Below are positions 1-8,307 of a stretch of DNA of 64,000 bases, piece by piece. Both the position numbers and the translations under genes were made by a program. Source of the DNA: Streptomyces sp. DvalAA-14. Lineage in GTDB: Bacteria > Actinomycetota > Actinomycetes > Streptomycetales > Streptomycetaceae. Below the pieces are notes generated by a model that was not told where the DNA came from, did not search any database, and saw nothing but the letters and a program-made list of their open reading frames with translations. The DNA lies in the NCBI RefSeq assembly GCF_900091855.1, contig NZ_FMCH01000560.1, forward strand, positions 1 to 64,000, given 5' to 3'. The number at the start of each line of letters is the position of its first letter. Positions within the stretch are counted from its first letter, which is position 1.

Positions 1-821
1 TCCTCCGGGGCCAGGGCGGCGTCCGCGGGGCCCACAGGCTCCTCAGGGGCCTCCTCACGGCCCTCCCCGTCCTCCCCTGGGGCCGCGTCCTGCCGCGGTT
101 GTCCGGCGCCACTCTTCTGGCCGCCCGCCGTCGGTGCGACGGATTCCGCCACCGGGGTTACCGCGACGGGATCCGGGCCGTCTTCGGGAGCGGCGGGAGG
201 CTCGGGAGTCGCGGGGGCTTCGATGCTGGCGGCGGCATCCGCTGGCGTCTCGCCGGCCGCGTCCCCGGCCGCGTCCCCGGCCGCGTCCTGAGTGCCGTCC
301 TCGGTCGCGTCGTCAGGCACCGGCTCCGCCGTCACTCCTCCGGCACCGGCCGCACCATCCGCCCCGGAGGCATCACCGGCCCCAGCCTTCAGGTCACGAT
401 TCGATTCCGGTTTCGCGGATTCCGTCGCTGCGGAGCGAGGCGTGGACGAAATCGGCGGTACCGGCGGTGCCGGCGGCGCCTCGGCACCGCTCGGAGCGTC
501 CACGGCCGCTACGCCATCCGGCGTATCCACGACCGCGGTGGAGGTGGACGCGGGAGCGGGGCTCGGCCGGGTGCCCGTTGGGGGGCCGTCCGTGACGGCG
601 GAGGCGCGTGTGGCGTCGGGGCCGCCGGACGAGCCGGCGCCGGAGTCGCCCGCGGGCTCGGCGGGGACCTCCGACGTTCTCTCCGTCCGCCCCCCACCAG
701 GCGTCTCGTGTGTCTCGGAGGGCAACTCGAACACCGTGAGCCTCGGATCTGCGGCCACCCGATCGGCCACCTCCCCCGACGTACCGTGCCGCTGCTCCCT
801 GCCGGGGGACTCGCCCGTCAC
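1..821 (-). CDS. 5' part of a probable envelope protein with long acidic Pro/Ala-rich N-terminus (runs off left edge)
   Basis: The minus-strand reading frame is open from a GTG at 821 to the window edge, about 273 residues. A good ribosome binding site (GGAGGAGG) lies 5 nt upstream of the GTG. The visible part is low-complexity and acidic (Ala, Pro, Glu, Asp, Gly). An early ordered stretch reads PRLTVFELPSE near residue 23, and a short AAGD repeat follows at about residues 180-195. No catalytic or membrane segment is visible because the C-terminal part is missing. In streptomycetes such N-termini are often found on cytoplasmic extensions of membrane-anchored D-alanyl-D-alanine carboxypeptidases. 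The divergent GPP34/DUF5753/DUF397 neighbourhood fits that, but the identity is inference only. Confidence 0.55.
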   Translation of the reverse strand, partial: MTGESPGREQRHGTSGEVADRVAADPRLTVFELPSETHETPGGGRTERTSEVPAEPAGDSGAGSSGGPDATRASAVTDGPPTGTRPSPAPASTSTAVVDTPDGVAAVDAPSGAEAPPAPPVPPISSTPRSAATESAKPESNRDLKAGAGDASGADGAAGAGGVTAEPVPDDATEDGTQDAAGDAAGDAAGETPADAAASIEAPATPEPPAAPEDGPDPVAVTPVAESVAPTAGGQKSGAGQPRQDAAPGEDGEGREEAPEEPVGPADAALAPE

Positions 822-834
822 GCAGACCTCCTCC

Positions 835-864
835 ACACATCGTCATTGATCGACTACACATCGT
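835..864. promoter_or_regulatory. Direct repeat ACACATCGT x2 in a divergent promoter region
   Basis: Two perfect copies of ACACATCGT start at 835 and 856, so they are 21 bp apart (two helical turns). They lie just upstream of the minus-strand start at 821, in the 250-bp divergent gap before the GPP34 gene. The placement suits a dimeric regulator, but no known motif is recognised. Confidence 0.3.
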
Positions 865-1071
865 GATGGGGCTGGTCGGATGCCGCCACGATCCACCCCT
901 GCTCATCCGGGCAAGTGTCCCGCGACGGGCCCGCAGCCCGCCTCCGACACCCCACCCACCCCGTAGACGAGAACGACATACCACCCGGTTCCCGTCGATA
1001 TGGCAAAGGCGCTCTCGACAGGCTGGTGTGAGAGGCGTCACCCTGTCATTCATCCACGCGGGGAGGCATGG

Positions 1072-1776
1072 ATGGGCAAGAGCCGCAGAAGTATTCCGGA
1101 AGAGCTGTTGCTGCTCGCCCTGGACCCGACGACCGGGACCACGGCGCAGCCGCAATCACTCGACCTCGGCCTCGCCGGAGCGCAGCTCGTCGAGCTGGCC
1201 CTGGCGGGACGGATAGCCCCTGACGGGGATCGTATCGCCGTGGTGCACCCACGGCCGACAGGAGATCCGACCCTGGACTCCGCGCTCGAACTGCTGCGAC
1301 GCCGCGGCAGCCCGGTGCGCGCCGTCCACTGGATCGGCGGGCCCCGGCTGGGGCTGCGCCAGACGTATCTCGCACACCTGGAGCGGTGCGGCATGGTGCA
1401 CGCCGTGCCCGGTCAGATGTGCGGGGTGCTGCCGACCACGCGGTATCAGGCGACCGACAGCGCGGTCAGCCGGGAGATCAGAGCCCGGCTGGACAGTGCG
1501 ATCCGCACCGGCGTACCGCCGGACCCGCGGACCGCCGCGCTCGCCGCGCTCGCCCACGCCGTGGGACTCGGCAAGCACCTGTACCCGGGTAACGAGGGCC
1601 GGTCTTCGCGATCGCGCCTGCGGGACCTGATCCGGTACGACCCGATGGGCGGCCTCGTCGCGCACGCCGTGATGGATGTGCAGAACGGGGTGGCGGCGCA
1701 GCCGAAGCAGCGCCCGCCGGCCCAGGTACAGCGCTCGGCAGGGCACGGCTCCATGGCCCGGGCCGGGGCCCGTTGA
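1072..1776 (+). CDS. GPP34 (GOLPH3/VPS74-like) family protein
   Basis: This is a 234-residue soluble protein. The start at 1072 is preceded by GGGAGGC at a proper distance; an earlier in-frame ATG at 1000 lacks one. The N-terminus has the family signature PEELLLLALD followed by a Gly/Leu/Ala-rich helix (residues 30-46). An alternating charged/hydrophobic helical body follows, with a LRDLIRYDPMGGLVAHAV segment near residue 187. Eukaryotic GPP34 proteins bind phosphatidylinositol-4-phosphate at the Golgi. The numerous actinobacterial homologues have no settled role, and peripheral membrane association is only a guess. The gene precedes the DUF5753 regulator by about 460 bp, so co-transcription is doubtful. 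Confidence 0.85.
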   Translation: MGKSRRSIPEELLLLALDPTTGTTAQPQSLDLGLAGAQLVELALAGRIAPDGDRIAVVHPRPTGDPTLDSALELLRRRGSPVRAVHWIGGPRLGLRQTYLAHLERCGMVHAVPGQMCGVLPTTRYQATDSAVSREIRARLDSAIRTGVPPDPRTAALAALAHAVGLGKHLYPGNEGRSSRSRLRDLIRYDPMGGLVAHAVMDVQNGVAAQPKQRPPAQVQRSAGHGSMARAGAR

Positions 1777-2236
1777 ACGGTGCGGGCTGTTGGTCGGCGA
1801 CATCAGCACGGTTGTAGCAGGCAGGCCGTACGTGGCGGATAAACGATGGACCGCGGCGCACACCGGGCGCACAGGCAGGCCCGGGCCGGGTGGGACCGAA
1901 GCAGTGGCCGCGCACCGCAGCGTGCGCCGGTAGCGCGGCAGAGCAGTACCCCGTACGCACTCCGTACACAGGACGGCAGCGGTGTCCGCCGGCAGGGACC
2001 GGGCACCGCCGAGCCACAGCCGTCCGCAGCGACCCGTTCCGGGAGCCGCTGGGTCGCGCGGGGCGGTGGTCTCCGGAGATTCCGGGGCCGGCGCCCCGCG
2101 CGTCGCGTTTTTCCTCCGAAGAAGTCCTTACGACGCCCGCTGGCAAGCTTGTTCCGTTCATTCGCCAGCGCGGTGATGACCGGTAGTGGCAGGCTGCTGA
2201 CCACCAGTACGGATCAGCGTGGAGGTGCGAGTCCCA
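1777..2236. other. Intergenic region upstream of the DUF5753 regulator
   Basis: No convincing gene was found in these 460 bp. The only notable structure is a GGGGC/GCCCC hairpin at 2084-2097 followed ten bases later by a five-T run (2108-2112), a possible weak terminator for the GPP34 gene. The promoter of the downstream regulator presumably lies in 2110-2220. Confidence 0.4.
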
Positions 2237-3094
2237 GTGGTCGCCAACGTCAATCCCACCGTCAGGCGACGCCGGTTGGGTTCGGAGTTGCGCAAGCTCC
2301 GTGAGCAGAAGGGCATGACGGCCGAGGAGGTCGCGGCCCGGCTCCTCGTCTCGCAGTCGAAGATCAGCCGGCTGGAGAACGGCCGGCGCAGCATCAGCCA
2401 GCGCGATGTCCGTGATCTGTGCGGGGTGTACGGCGTCGAGGACGTCCGGATCGTCGACTCGCTGATGCAGATGGCCAAGGAGTCGCGCCAGCAGGGGTGG
2501 TGGCATGCCTTCGGCGACATCCCGTACAGCGTCTACATCGGCCTGGAGACGGAGGCGGCCAGCCTGCGGGTCTTCGAACCCCAGGTCGTGCCCGGCCTGT
2601 TGCAGACGCACGGCTACGCCAGCGCGGTGATCGCCGGCAATCTGCCGGAGGCCACGCCGGAGCAGGTCGAGAAGCGGGTGAACGTCCGGATGCGCCGCCA
2701 GGAGCGGATCACCGACATGGATCCGCTGCCGCTGCGGATGTGGGCGGTGATCGACGAGGCGGCGCTGTGCCGCAAGGTCGGCGACAACGCCACGATGCGC
2801 GAACAGCTGGAGCACCTGGTGGAGTTGAGTCACCTGCCGCATGTCACCGTCCAGGTCCTGCCGTTCGATGTGGGGGCCCACCCTGGGCTGAGCGGCCAGT
2901 TCGCCGTGCTGGAGTTCACCGACACCACGGATGCGACGGTGGTGTATCTGGAGGGCGTCAACAGCGATCTGTATCTGGAGAAGGACGCCGATGTGCAGGC
3001 GTACAGCGTGATGTACGAGCACTTGCGGGCCCAGGCGCTGAGCGCGGAGCAGACCCGCGGTTTCATCGAGCAGGCGGCCGGGCGCTACGTCTGA
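2237..3094 (+). CDS. XRE-family helix-turn-helix regulator with DUF5753 domain
   Basis: The protein has 285 residues. The GTG at 2237 was chosen because GGAGGTG (2221-2227) sits about 9 nt upstream, whereas the longer GTG at 2219 has no ribosome binding site. Residues 10-70 form an XRE HTH (SKISRLENGRRSISQRDV recognition region). The rest is the DUF5753 ligand-binding-like domain (VVPGLLQT, MRRQER, and the LPFDVGAHPGLSGQFAVLEF strand region). These regulators are very abundant in streptomycetes and are typically paired with a small DUF397 protein, as here (next gene). BldB/WhiJ-type systems show that such pairs can control development. The target of this one is unknown. Confidence 0.93.
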   Translation: MVANVNPTVRRRRLGSELRKLREQKGMTAEEVAARLLVSQSKISRLENGRRSISQRDVRDLCGVYGVEDVRIVDSLMQMAKESRQQGWWHAFGDIPYSVYIGLETEAASLRVFEPQVVPGLLQTHGYASAVIAGNLPEATPEQVEKRVNVRMRRQERITDMDPLPLRMWAVIDEAALCRKVGDNATMREQLEHLVELSHLPHVTVQVLPFDVGAHPGLSGQFAVLEFTDTTDATVVYLEGVNSDLYLEKDADVQAYSVMYEHLRAQALSAEQTRGFIEQAAGRYV

Positions 3095-3119
3095 TTTTGT
3101 CGGGGCGGGAGAATACACC

Positions 3120-3152
3120 TACCCCTGTCTAACTGGGAAGATTTCAGGGGTA
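3120..3152. promoter_or_regulatory. Inverted repeat TACCCCTG...CAGGGGTA between regulator and DUF397 gene
   Basis: Perfect 8-bp arms (3120-3127 and 3145-3152) are separated by 17 nt, 25 bp after the regulator stop and 117 bp before the DUF397 start. There is no T-run, so an operator (perhaps autoregulatory for the HTH protein) is at least as likely as a terminator. Confidence 0.35.
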
Positions 3153-3268
3153 TATGCCATCCGGTTGGGTGAAGAGCTGGTCGGGTGCGGGGGGTCGGCG
3201 AGTAGCGTCGAGCGCGTCAGGTAAGGCGTGCAATTGCGCCACCGTCACCAGTACAGACCGGAGCAAAG

Positions 3269-3478
3269 ATGGCAATCAAGCTGGGCAGCACCCCCGGGTG
3301 GCTGAAGTCCTCCCGTTCCACCGGGAACGGCGCCTGTGTGGAAGTGAAGTCCCCCGCTGCCGAGGCCGTGGTCGTCCGTGACTCCAAGGACCCCCAGGGC
3401 CCCGTCCTCAGCTTCTCTCCCGAGGCGTGGTCGTCGTTCGTCACCGATGTGGACCGCGGTTCTTTCAACCTCCGCTAG
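3269..3478 (+). CDS. DUF397 domain small protein (partner of the DUF5753 regulator)
   Basis: This 69-residue protein consists almost wholly of the DUF397 domain. It has the typical WLKSSRSTGNGACVEV opening, the VVVRDSKDPQGPVLSFSPEAW core and a W..F C-terminal helix. A GGAG precedes the ATG. In the best-studied examples (the WhiJ/BldB neighbourhood of Streptomyces), the DUF397 protein acts with, or antagonises, the adjacent HTH regulator. The pairing and orientation here are the canonical ones. The 174-bp gap suggests its own promoter. Confidence 0.92.
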   Translation: MAIKLGSTPGWLKSSRSTGNGACVEVKSPAAEAVVVRDSKDPQGPVLSFSPEAWSSFVTDVDRGSFNLR

Positions 3479-3499
3479 CCCGCAGCGCCGTACTCACAA

Positions 3500-3539
3500 G
3501 AGCCCTCTCGACTGGCCGCCGTCCTGGCCGAGGGGGCTC
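3500..3539. terminator. Bidirectional hairpin between convergent genes
   Basis: Arms GAGCCCTCTCG (3500-3510) and CGAGGGGGCTC (3529-3539) pair with one G-T wobble around an 18-nt loop. The hairpin lies between the DUF397 stop (3478) and the convergent symporter stop (3557), so it can serve both. Confidence 0.7.
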
Positions 3540-3556
3540 CGTGCGTTCCACGGGTC

Positions 3557-5137
3557 TCAGCGGGCCCGCGGCGCCGGGTCCTGGGATCCGGCCGGCCCGG
3601 GCAGCGGCTCGGGCAGCGGCTCGGCCGCCGGCGCGGGGCCTTCCGGGTCGGTGTCGACCTTGCCGATCAAGGCGTCGCGCTCCGGGGTGGCCTCCGGCTT
3701 GATCCAGCCGATGACGATGTAGAGAAACAGCGAGACCGCGACCGGCGCGGCGACCTGGTACTCGAGATTCACCCCGCCGGAGATCGCGTCGTTGATCGGG
3801 TAGTTGAGCAGATAGAAGGCGAACAGCCCCATGGCCCAGCTGGTGAGGGCCGCGGTGGGTCCGGATCTCCGGAAGGGGCGCATCAAGCCGAGCAGGAACG
3901 GGATCGCGATCGGGCCGACGAGTCCGGCGACCCATTTGATGACGACGGTGATGATGTCCTTGAACGTAGGCGAGTTGACCTGGGTGGCCACGGCCATGGA
4001 CAGGCCGAGGAAGGCCAGGGTGGTGCAGCGGGCGGCGATCAGGCCGGCCCGGAGGCTCCAGGCGCGGGCGGTGCGCGAGAAGGCCGGTGCGATGTCGCGG
4101 GTGACGACGGCGGCGATCGCGTTGGCGTCGGAGGAGCACATGGCCATGGTGTGGGAGAAGAAGCCGACGACGACCAGGCCGAGCAGGCCGTGCGGGAGCA
4201 GCCGCTCGGCCATCAGGGCGTACGAGTCCGACCCGTCGGGCTTCTTGGCGTGCACCAGCAGCGGCGAGACCCACATGGGGAAGAACAGCACGAGCGGCCA
4301 GACGAACCACAGCGCCGAGGACAGCCGGGCCGAACGGGTCGCCTCCCGGGCCGATTTGGTGGCCATGTAGCGCTGTGCCTGGTTCCACATGCCGCCGTTG
4401 TACTCGAAGGTCTTGATGAACAGGTAGGCCAGGAGGAAGACCACCGTGTACGGGCCGGCGGTGGGGTCGCCGTGGTGGCGCAGGGCGGGCTCGTCCCAGA
4501 CGTTCCAGATGCCGCTGACGCCGCCGATCTTGTTCAGCACCGCGACGAGCATGGCCAGGCCCGCCACCAACTGGATGACGAACTGGCCGAGTTCGGTGAG
4601 CGCGTCCGCCCACAGGCCGCCGACCGTGCAGTAGACAGCGGTGATCGCGCCGGTGAGAACGATGCCCTGGGTGATCGACATGCCGGTGAAGACCGACAAC
4701 AGGGTGGCGATGGCAGCCCACTTGGCGCCGACGTCCACGATCTTCAGCAGCACGCCGGACCAGGCGAGTGCCTGCTGGGTGGTGAGGTTGTAGCGGTCCT
4801 TGAGGTACTCCAGCGGTGAGGCGACGTGCAGTTGGGAGCGCATCCGGTTCAGGCGCGGCGCGAACAGCCTGGCGCCGATGGCGACACCGATCGCGATCGG
4901 GAAGGCCCAGGTGACGTAGGACGTGATGCCGTACTGGTAGGCGATGCCGGCGTACCCGGTGAACATCACCGCGCTGTAGCCCGACATGTGATGGGAGATG
5001 CCGGACAGCCACCACGGCATCCGGCCGCCGGCCGTGAAGTAGTCGCCGACGTCGCCGACGCGCTGGTGGGACCAGAAGCCGATCCCCACCATCACGCCGA
5101 AATACGCGATGAGCACAACCCAGTCGAGACTGTTCAT
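3557..5137 (-). CDS. Sodium:solute symporter (SSS) family transporter
   Basis: The 526-residue protein has about 13-14 hydrophobic segments. The start has a strong CTGGAGGGG ribosome binding site. Family features include DWVVLIAYFGVMVGIGFW in the first segment, GDYFTAGGRMPWW after it, and SGYSAVMFTGYAGIAYQYG in the second. KWAAIATLLSVFTG and the FSHTMAMCSSDANAIAAVVTRDI region also belong to the Na+-dependent symporter fold. The C-terminal 45 residues are Pro/Ala-rich and probably disordered. Substrate cannot be read from sequence; sugars, amino or organic acids are all possible. Transcribed alone, facing the DUF397 gene. Confidence 0.9.
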   Translation of the reverse strand: MNSLDWVVLIAYFGVMVGIGFWSHQRVGDVGDYFTAGGRMPWWLSGISHHMSGYSAVMFTGYAGIAYQYGITSYVTWAFPIAIGVAIGARLFAPRLNRMRSQLHVASPLEYLKDRYNLTTQQALAWSGVLLKIVDVGAKWAAIATLLSVFTGMSITQGIVLTGAITAVYCTVGGLWADALTELGQFVIQLVAGLAMLVAVLNKIGGVSGIWNVWDEPALRHHGDPTAGPYTVVFLLAYLFIKTFEYNGGMWNQAQRYMATKSAREATRSARLSSALWFVWPLVLFFPMWVSPLLVHAKKPDGSDSYALMAERLLPHGLLGLVVVGFFSHTMAMCSSDANAIAAVVTRDIAPAFSRTARAWSLRAGLIAARCTTLAFLGLSMAVATQVNSPTFKDIITVVIKWVAGLVGPIAIPFLLGLMRPFRRSGPTAALTSWAMGLFAFYLLNYPINDAISGGVNLEYQVAAPVAVSLFLYIVIGWIKPEATPERDALIGKVDTDPEGPAPAAEPLPEPLPGPAGSQDPAPRAR

Positions 5138-5423
5138 GTCCCCTCCAGGGGGTCCGCCTGGTGAACGTGGGCGCGCTTCGCCGGTACGCGGCGCCGAAAC
5201 GGACGGGGCGGGTGGGTCCCCTGCGGGAGTGAGGACTTCCCGGGATTGAACTCCCGCTCGGCGGGGTGGTCAAGAGCGCGCGCGTTCACGGACTTGAATG
5301 ACAGTCAGGAAGCAGAACGATTTTACGCTCTCTTTGCCTTCCTTGGCATGGTGATGACTCGTCATGTCCGCCGACGATGGGCGAGCACTTCGCCGGTGCG
5401 CGGAACCGACGTACGTCTCAACA
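5138..5423. other. Intergenic region with ATGAC-TC-GTCAT palindrome
   Basis: This is the upstream region of the symporter gene and contains no credible gene. A short palindrome ATGAC..GTCAT lies at 5354-5365 in a locally AT-richer patch (5285-5365), a plausible promoter/operator area for the symporter. Confidence 0.35.
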
Positions 5424-5453
5424 GCCGTCCGGGACACGGGAATCCCGGACGGC
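5424..5453 (-). terminator. Terminator hairpin of the aminotransferase gene
   Basis: A perfect 11-bp stem GCCGTCCGGGA/TCCCGGACGGC (5424-5434, 5443-5453) with an 8-nt loop starts 20 nt after the aminotransferase stop. Confidence 0.75.
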
Positions 5454-5473
5454 CGCCGACGGCGCCCGGAAGC

Positions 5474-6661
5474 TCAGAACACCTTGGCGAGCCGCGCCAG
5501 GCCCTCGGCGATCTCCGCCGGGGTGTGCGTGGTGAACGACATCCGCAGCGTCCTGGCGTCGGGCGCGGCGGCGAAGAAGGGAGCGCCGGGCACGTAGGCC
5601 ACGTCGTACGTGATCGCGGTCCGCAGCAACACGGTCGCGTCCTGCCCGGCGGGCAGGCGGACCCAGAGGAACATCCCGCCCTGCGGGTGGTTCCAGGAAC
5701 TGCCGGACGGGAGTGCGGCGGGCAGTCCGGCCAACAGTGCGTCGCGCCGGTCGCGGTAGGCGGCGCGTATCCGGTTCAGATGGGCGTCCAGGTCGCTGTC
5801 CGCGAGGTAGCGGGCCGCCGCGGCCTGATCGACGGTGGAGGTGTGCAGATCGGCGGCCTGTTTGGCGATCACGCAGGCCCGCGCGAGGCCGGCCGGGGCC
5901 CGCAGCCAGCCGAGCCGCATGCCGGGCGCCATGATCTTGGAGAAGCTGCCGAGCAGGACCGTACGGTCGGCGGCGGCCGCCAGCGAGGCGATCCACGGCT
6001 CGTACCCGCCCTCGAAGCGCAGTTCGCCGTACGGATCGTCCTCCACGATCCAGAACCCGTGCCGCCCGGCCGCCTCGGCGACCGCGCGCCGGCGTGCGCG
6101 CGGGAGCGTCCGTCCGGTCGGGTTCTGGAAGTCGGGGATCAGGTAGAGCAGCTTCGGCCGCTCCCGGAGCACCAGTTCCTCCAGCGCCTCCGGGATCACC
6201 CCGTCGTCGTCGGTGGGCACCGCCACTACCCGGGCGCCGGCCAGGCCGAAGCACTGCAGCGCGGCGAGATAGGTGGGGTTCTCGACCAGCACCACGTCGC
6301 CCGGCTCCAGCAGCGCGGCGGCGACGAGGGTCAGGGCCTGCTGCGAACCACTGGTCACCACAAGGCCGTCGGCGCCCGTCGGGAGGCCGCGAACGGTCAG
6401 CCGGCCGGCCACGGCGGCCCGGAGCGCCGGATCGCCCTCGGTCGTCGAGTATTGCAGCGCCTGGCCGGGCTGCTCGGCCAACACCCGGTCGTAGGCCGCC
6501 CGCAGACCCTCGGCGTCGAACAACTCGGGGGCGGGCAGGCCGCCGGCGAAGGAGATCACCTCGGGCCGCGCGGTCAGCGCCAGGATCTCGCGTACCGGCG
6601 AGGCGCCCACCACGCGGGAACGGGCGGCGAAGGCGGGGAGCGCGGCGCGGGTCGTCGTCAT
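5474..6661 (-). CDS. PLP-dependent aminotransferase, class I/II (2-aminoadipate/aromatic type)
   Basis: The protein has 395 residues from the ATG at 6661. It is a fold-type I PLP enzyme with EVISFAGGLPAPELF near the N-terminus, YSTTEGDPALR, and TSGSQQALTLVAAALLEPGD for cofactor phosphate binding. LIPDFQNPTGRTL carries the substrate/cofactor Asn-Pro. WIVEDDPYGELRF carries the Asp that pairs with the pyridine nitrogen, and LGSFSKIMAPGMRLGW carries the Schiff-base lysine. It most resembles the LysN/ARO8/KAT-II branch, the catalytic half found in MocR regulators, but no wHTH is attached. Exact amino acid specificity is undetermined. No operon partner is evident. Confidence 0.92.
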   Translation of the reverse strand: MTTTRAALPAFAARSRVVGASPVREILALTARPEVISFAGGLPAPELFDAEGLRAAYDRVLAEQPGQALQYSTTEGDPALRAAVAGRLTVRGLPTGADGLVVTSGSQQALTLVAAALLEPGDVVLVENPTYLAALQCFGLAGARVVAVPTDDDGVIPEALEELVLRERPKLLYLIPDFQNPTGRTLPRARRRAVAEAAGRHGFWIVEDDPYGELRFEGGYEPWIASLAAAADRTVLLGSFSKIMAPGMRLGWLRAPAGLARACVIAKQAADLHTSTVDQAAAARYLADSDLDAHLNRIRAAYRDRRDALLAGLPAALPSGSSWNHPQGGMFLWVRLPAGQDATVLLRTAITYDVAYVPGAPFFAAAPDARTLRMSFTTHTPAEIAEGLARLAKVF

Positions 6662-6841
6662 GCGCGGCAGCCTACGAGAAAGTAGTAGGACGTCCAGGTA
6701 CTTTCCAGCATGCGGTCGGGAGCGCTCCGCCGGGACCGGTCCGTCGGGCGACGGCGCCGGCCGCAGCGGCGGGCAAGGCGATACGAAAGCCGGTACGAAA
6801 GCCGCCGCGGCAGCCGGGGTGAAAGCCGTTCCGCACGCCGC

Positions 6842-6878
6842 CCCGGCACCCGGCACCCGGCACCCGGCACCCGGCACC
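6842..6878. repeat. Tandem 7-bp repeat (CCCGGCA)n
   Basis: About five consecutive copies of a CCCGGCA heptamer occupy the gap between the ADP-ribosylglycohydrolase stop and the aminotransferase start. It is a simple repeat with no coding or regulatory sign. Confidence 0.8.
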
Positions 6879-6888
6879 GACAGGGGAG

Positions 6889-7992
6889 TTACGCCGCTGG
6901 ATACCGGTCGAGCCAGGCCGGGCTGGCGCCGGACGGGCCGTGCAGGGCGGGGGCCTGGGTCATCTCCATGGCGAAGTCGTCGGCCAGTTGGAGGATGGTG
7001 CTGCGGCCCTCCAACTCGGCTATCCAGGCGGGCGGCAGCGCCGTCTCACCGTGCTGGACGCCGAGCAGATTGCCGCAGACGGAACCGGTGGAGTCGCTGT
7101 CGCCGGAGTGGTTGACCGCCAGCAGCAGGCCGTGCCGGACGTCCTCGGCGACCAGCGCGCAGTACACGCCGATGGCCAGCGCCTCCTCGGCGGTCCAGCC
7201 CTCGCCGAGTGCCTCGACGCGCTGCGGGGACGGCAGGCCCTGGCGTACCGCGCCCAGGGCGCTCTGCAGGGCGTCGGTGGTCTCCTGGTGGCCGGGGTGG
7301 GCGCCGAGCAGCGCCAGCGCGTGCTGGACCGAGCCGTCCAGGGCCTCGCCGCGGGCCAGGCCGTGCACGATGACCGCGAAGGCGCCGGCCGCGAGCTGGC
7401 CGGTGGGGTGGCCATGGGTCTGCGCGGCGCACTCGACGGCGAGTTGGAAGACCAGTTGCGGCTCCCAGCCGACCAGCAGGCCGAAGGGCGCCGAACGCAT
7501 CACGGTGCCGCAGCCCTTGGAGCCGGGGTTCTTGGGGTCCTCCAAGGTGCCCATCCGATCGTCGGACAATCCGGACAGGCAAGCGCCGCCCGGGGCCCGC
7601 TGGGCGTACAGCCACTCCTCGCGGGCCAGCCAGCCGGCGTCCTTGCGGCGCTCGTCGGGGCCCCACTCGCTCTGGGTGGCGGCCCAGCGGCGGTAGGCGC
7701 GGTGGATGTCGGTCGGCGGGTGCCAGGCGCCGGTGTCGCGCCGTACCTGGGCCCGTATCAGCCCCTCGACGGTGAACAGCGTCATTTGCGTGTCGTCGGT
7801 GACCGCGCCGCGTCTGCCGTACGCGGGCACGTAGTCGGTGACCCCGTCCGGGCCGTGGCCCTGATGGATCGCGTCGAGCGACTCGAACTCGACCCCGGCG
7901 CCGAGGGCGTCGCCGATCGCGCCGCCCAGCAGGCAGCCCCGTACGCGGCTGCGGAAGTCCTGCTGCTGTGCGCGTCCCCAGACAGCGGTCAA
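6889..7992 (-). CDS. ADP-ribosylglycohydrolase (DraG family)
   Basis: The 367-residue protein starts at a TTG at 7992, with AAAGGGA about 6 nt upstream. Family motifs for the dinuclear metal site are intact: RGCLLGGAIGDALG near residue 18, RRGAVTDDTQM near residue 60 (Asp-Asp ligands) and NHSGDSDSTGSVCGNLLG near residue 295. The enzyme class removes ADP-ribose from proteins (arginine-linked in DraG), nucleic acids or small molecules. No ADP-ribosyltransferase is adjacent, so the substrate is open. A macrodomain gene that also acts on ADP-ribose lies 22 kb away. Confidence 0.93.
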   Translation of the reverse strand: MTAVWGRAQQQDFRSRVRGCLLGGAIGDALGAGVEFESLDAIHQGHGPDGVTDYVPAYGRRGAVTDDTQMTLFTVEGLIRAQVRRDTGAWHPPTDIHRAYRRWAATQSEWGPDERRKDAGWLAREEWLYAQRAPGGACLSGLSDDRMGTLEDPKNPGSKGCGTVMRSAPFGLLVGWEPQLVFQLAVECAAQTHGHPTGQLAAGAFAVIVHGLARGEALDGSVQHALALLGAHPGHQETTDALQSALGAVRQGLPSPQRVEALGEGWTAEEALAIGVYCALVAEDVRHGLLLAVNHSGDSDSTGSVCGNLLGVQHGETALPPAWIAELEGRSTILQLADDFAMEMTQAPALHGPSGASPAWLDRYPAA

Positions 7993-8307
7993 GGCGGTCC
8001 CTTTCGATCAGCCCCCGGTCAGACCCGTTCTGCGCCAGCACACTAGCCGACCCGACCAGGAGGGGAAGGGCGGCGGCGGGTAGGTCGGGGTTGTCCGTGA
8101 AGGAGCGGTAACGGGCCCGAACGCGCGGATGGCGATGGATTCTCCCGGCGCGCGGGAGGCGGAAAGGGCGTACGGGCAGCGCACGTATGCACATGCGGTG
8201 CGCCCCCTGTGAGCCGTGCGGGGCCGGGTACGGAGCCCGGTGGCGCGGTCCCTGGCCCGGTCACTGCGCGGTCACTGACTCGGTCCCTGGCCCGGTCACT
8301 GACTCGG
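7993..8307. repeat. Intergenic region with CGGTCCCTGGCCCGGTCACTG repeats
   Basis: This is the gap upstream of the ADP-ribosylglycohydrolase. At about 8245-8311 a two-part repeat of GGTCCCTGG and CCGGTCACTG units recurs in alternation right up to the stop of the neighbouring glycosidase gene. No gene is visible. Confidence 0.6.

Noticed and set aside
394-1155. 253-residue minus-strand frame across the left divergent gap
   Set aside because: Arg/Gly-rich shadow of the GTG-started acidic frame and of the GPP34 gene on the other strand; it would overlap both.
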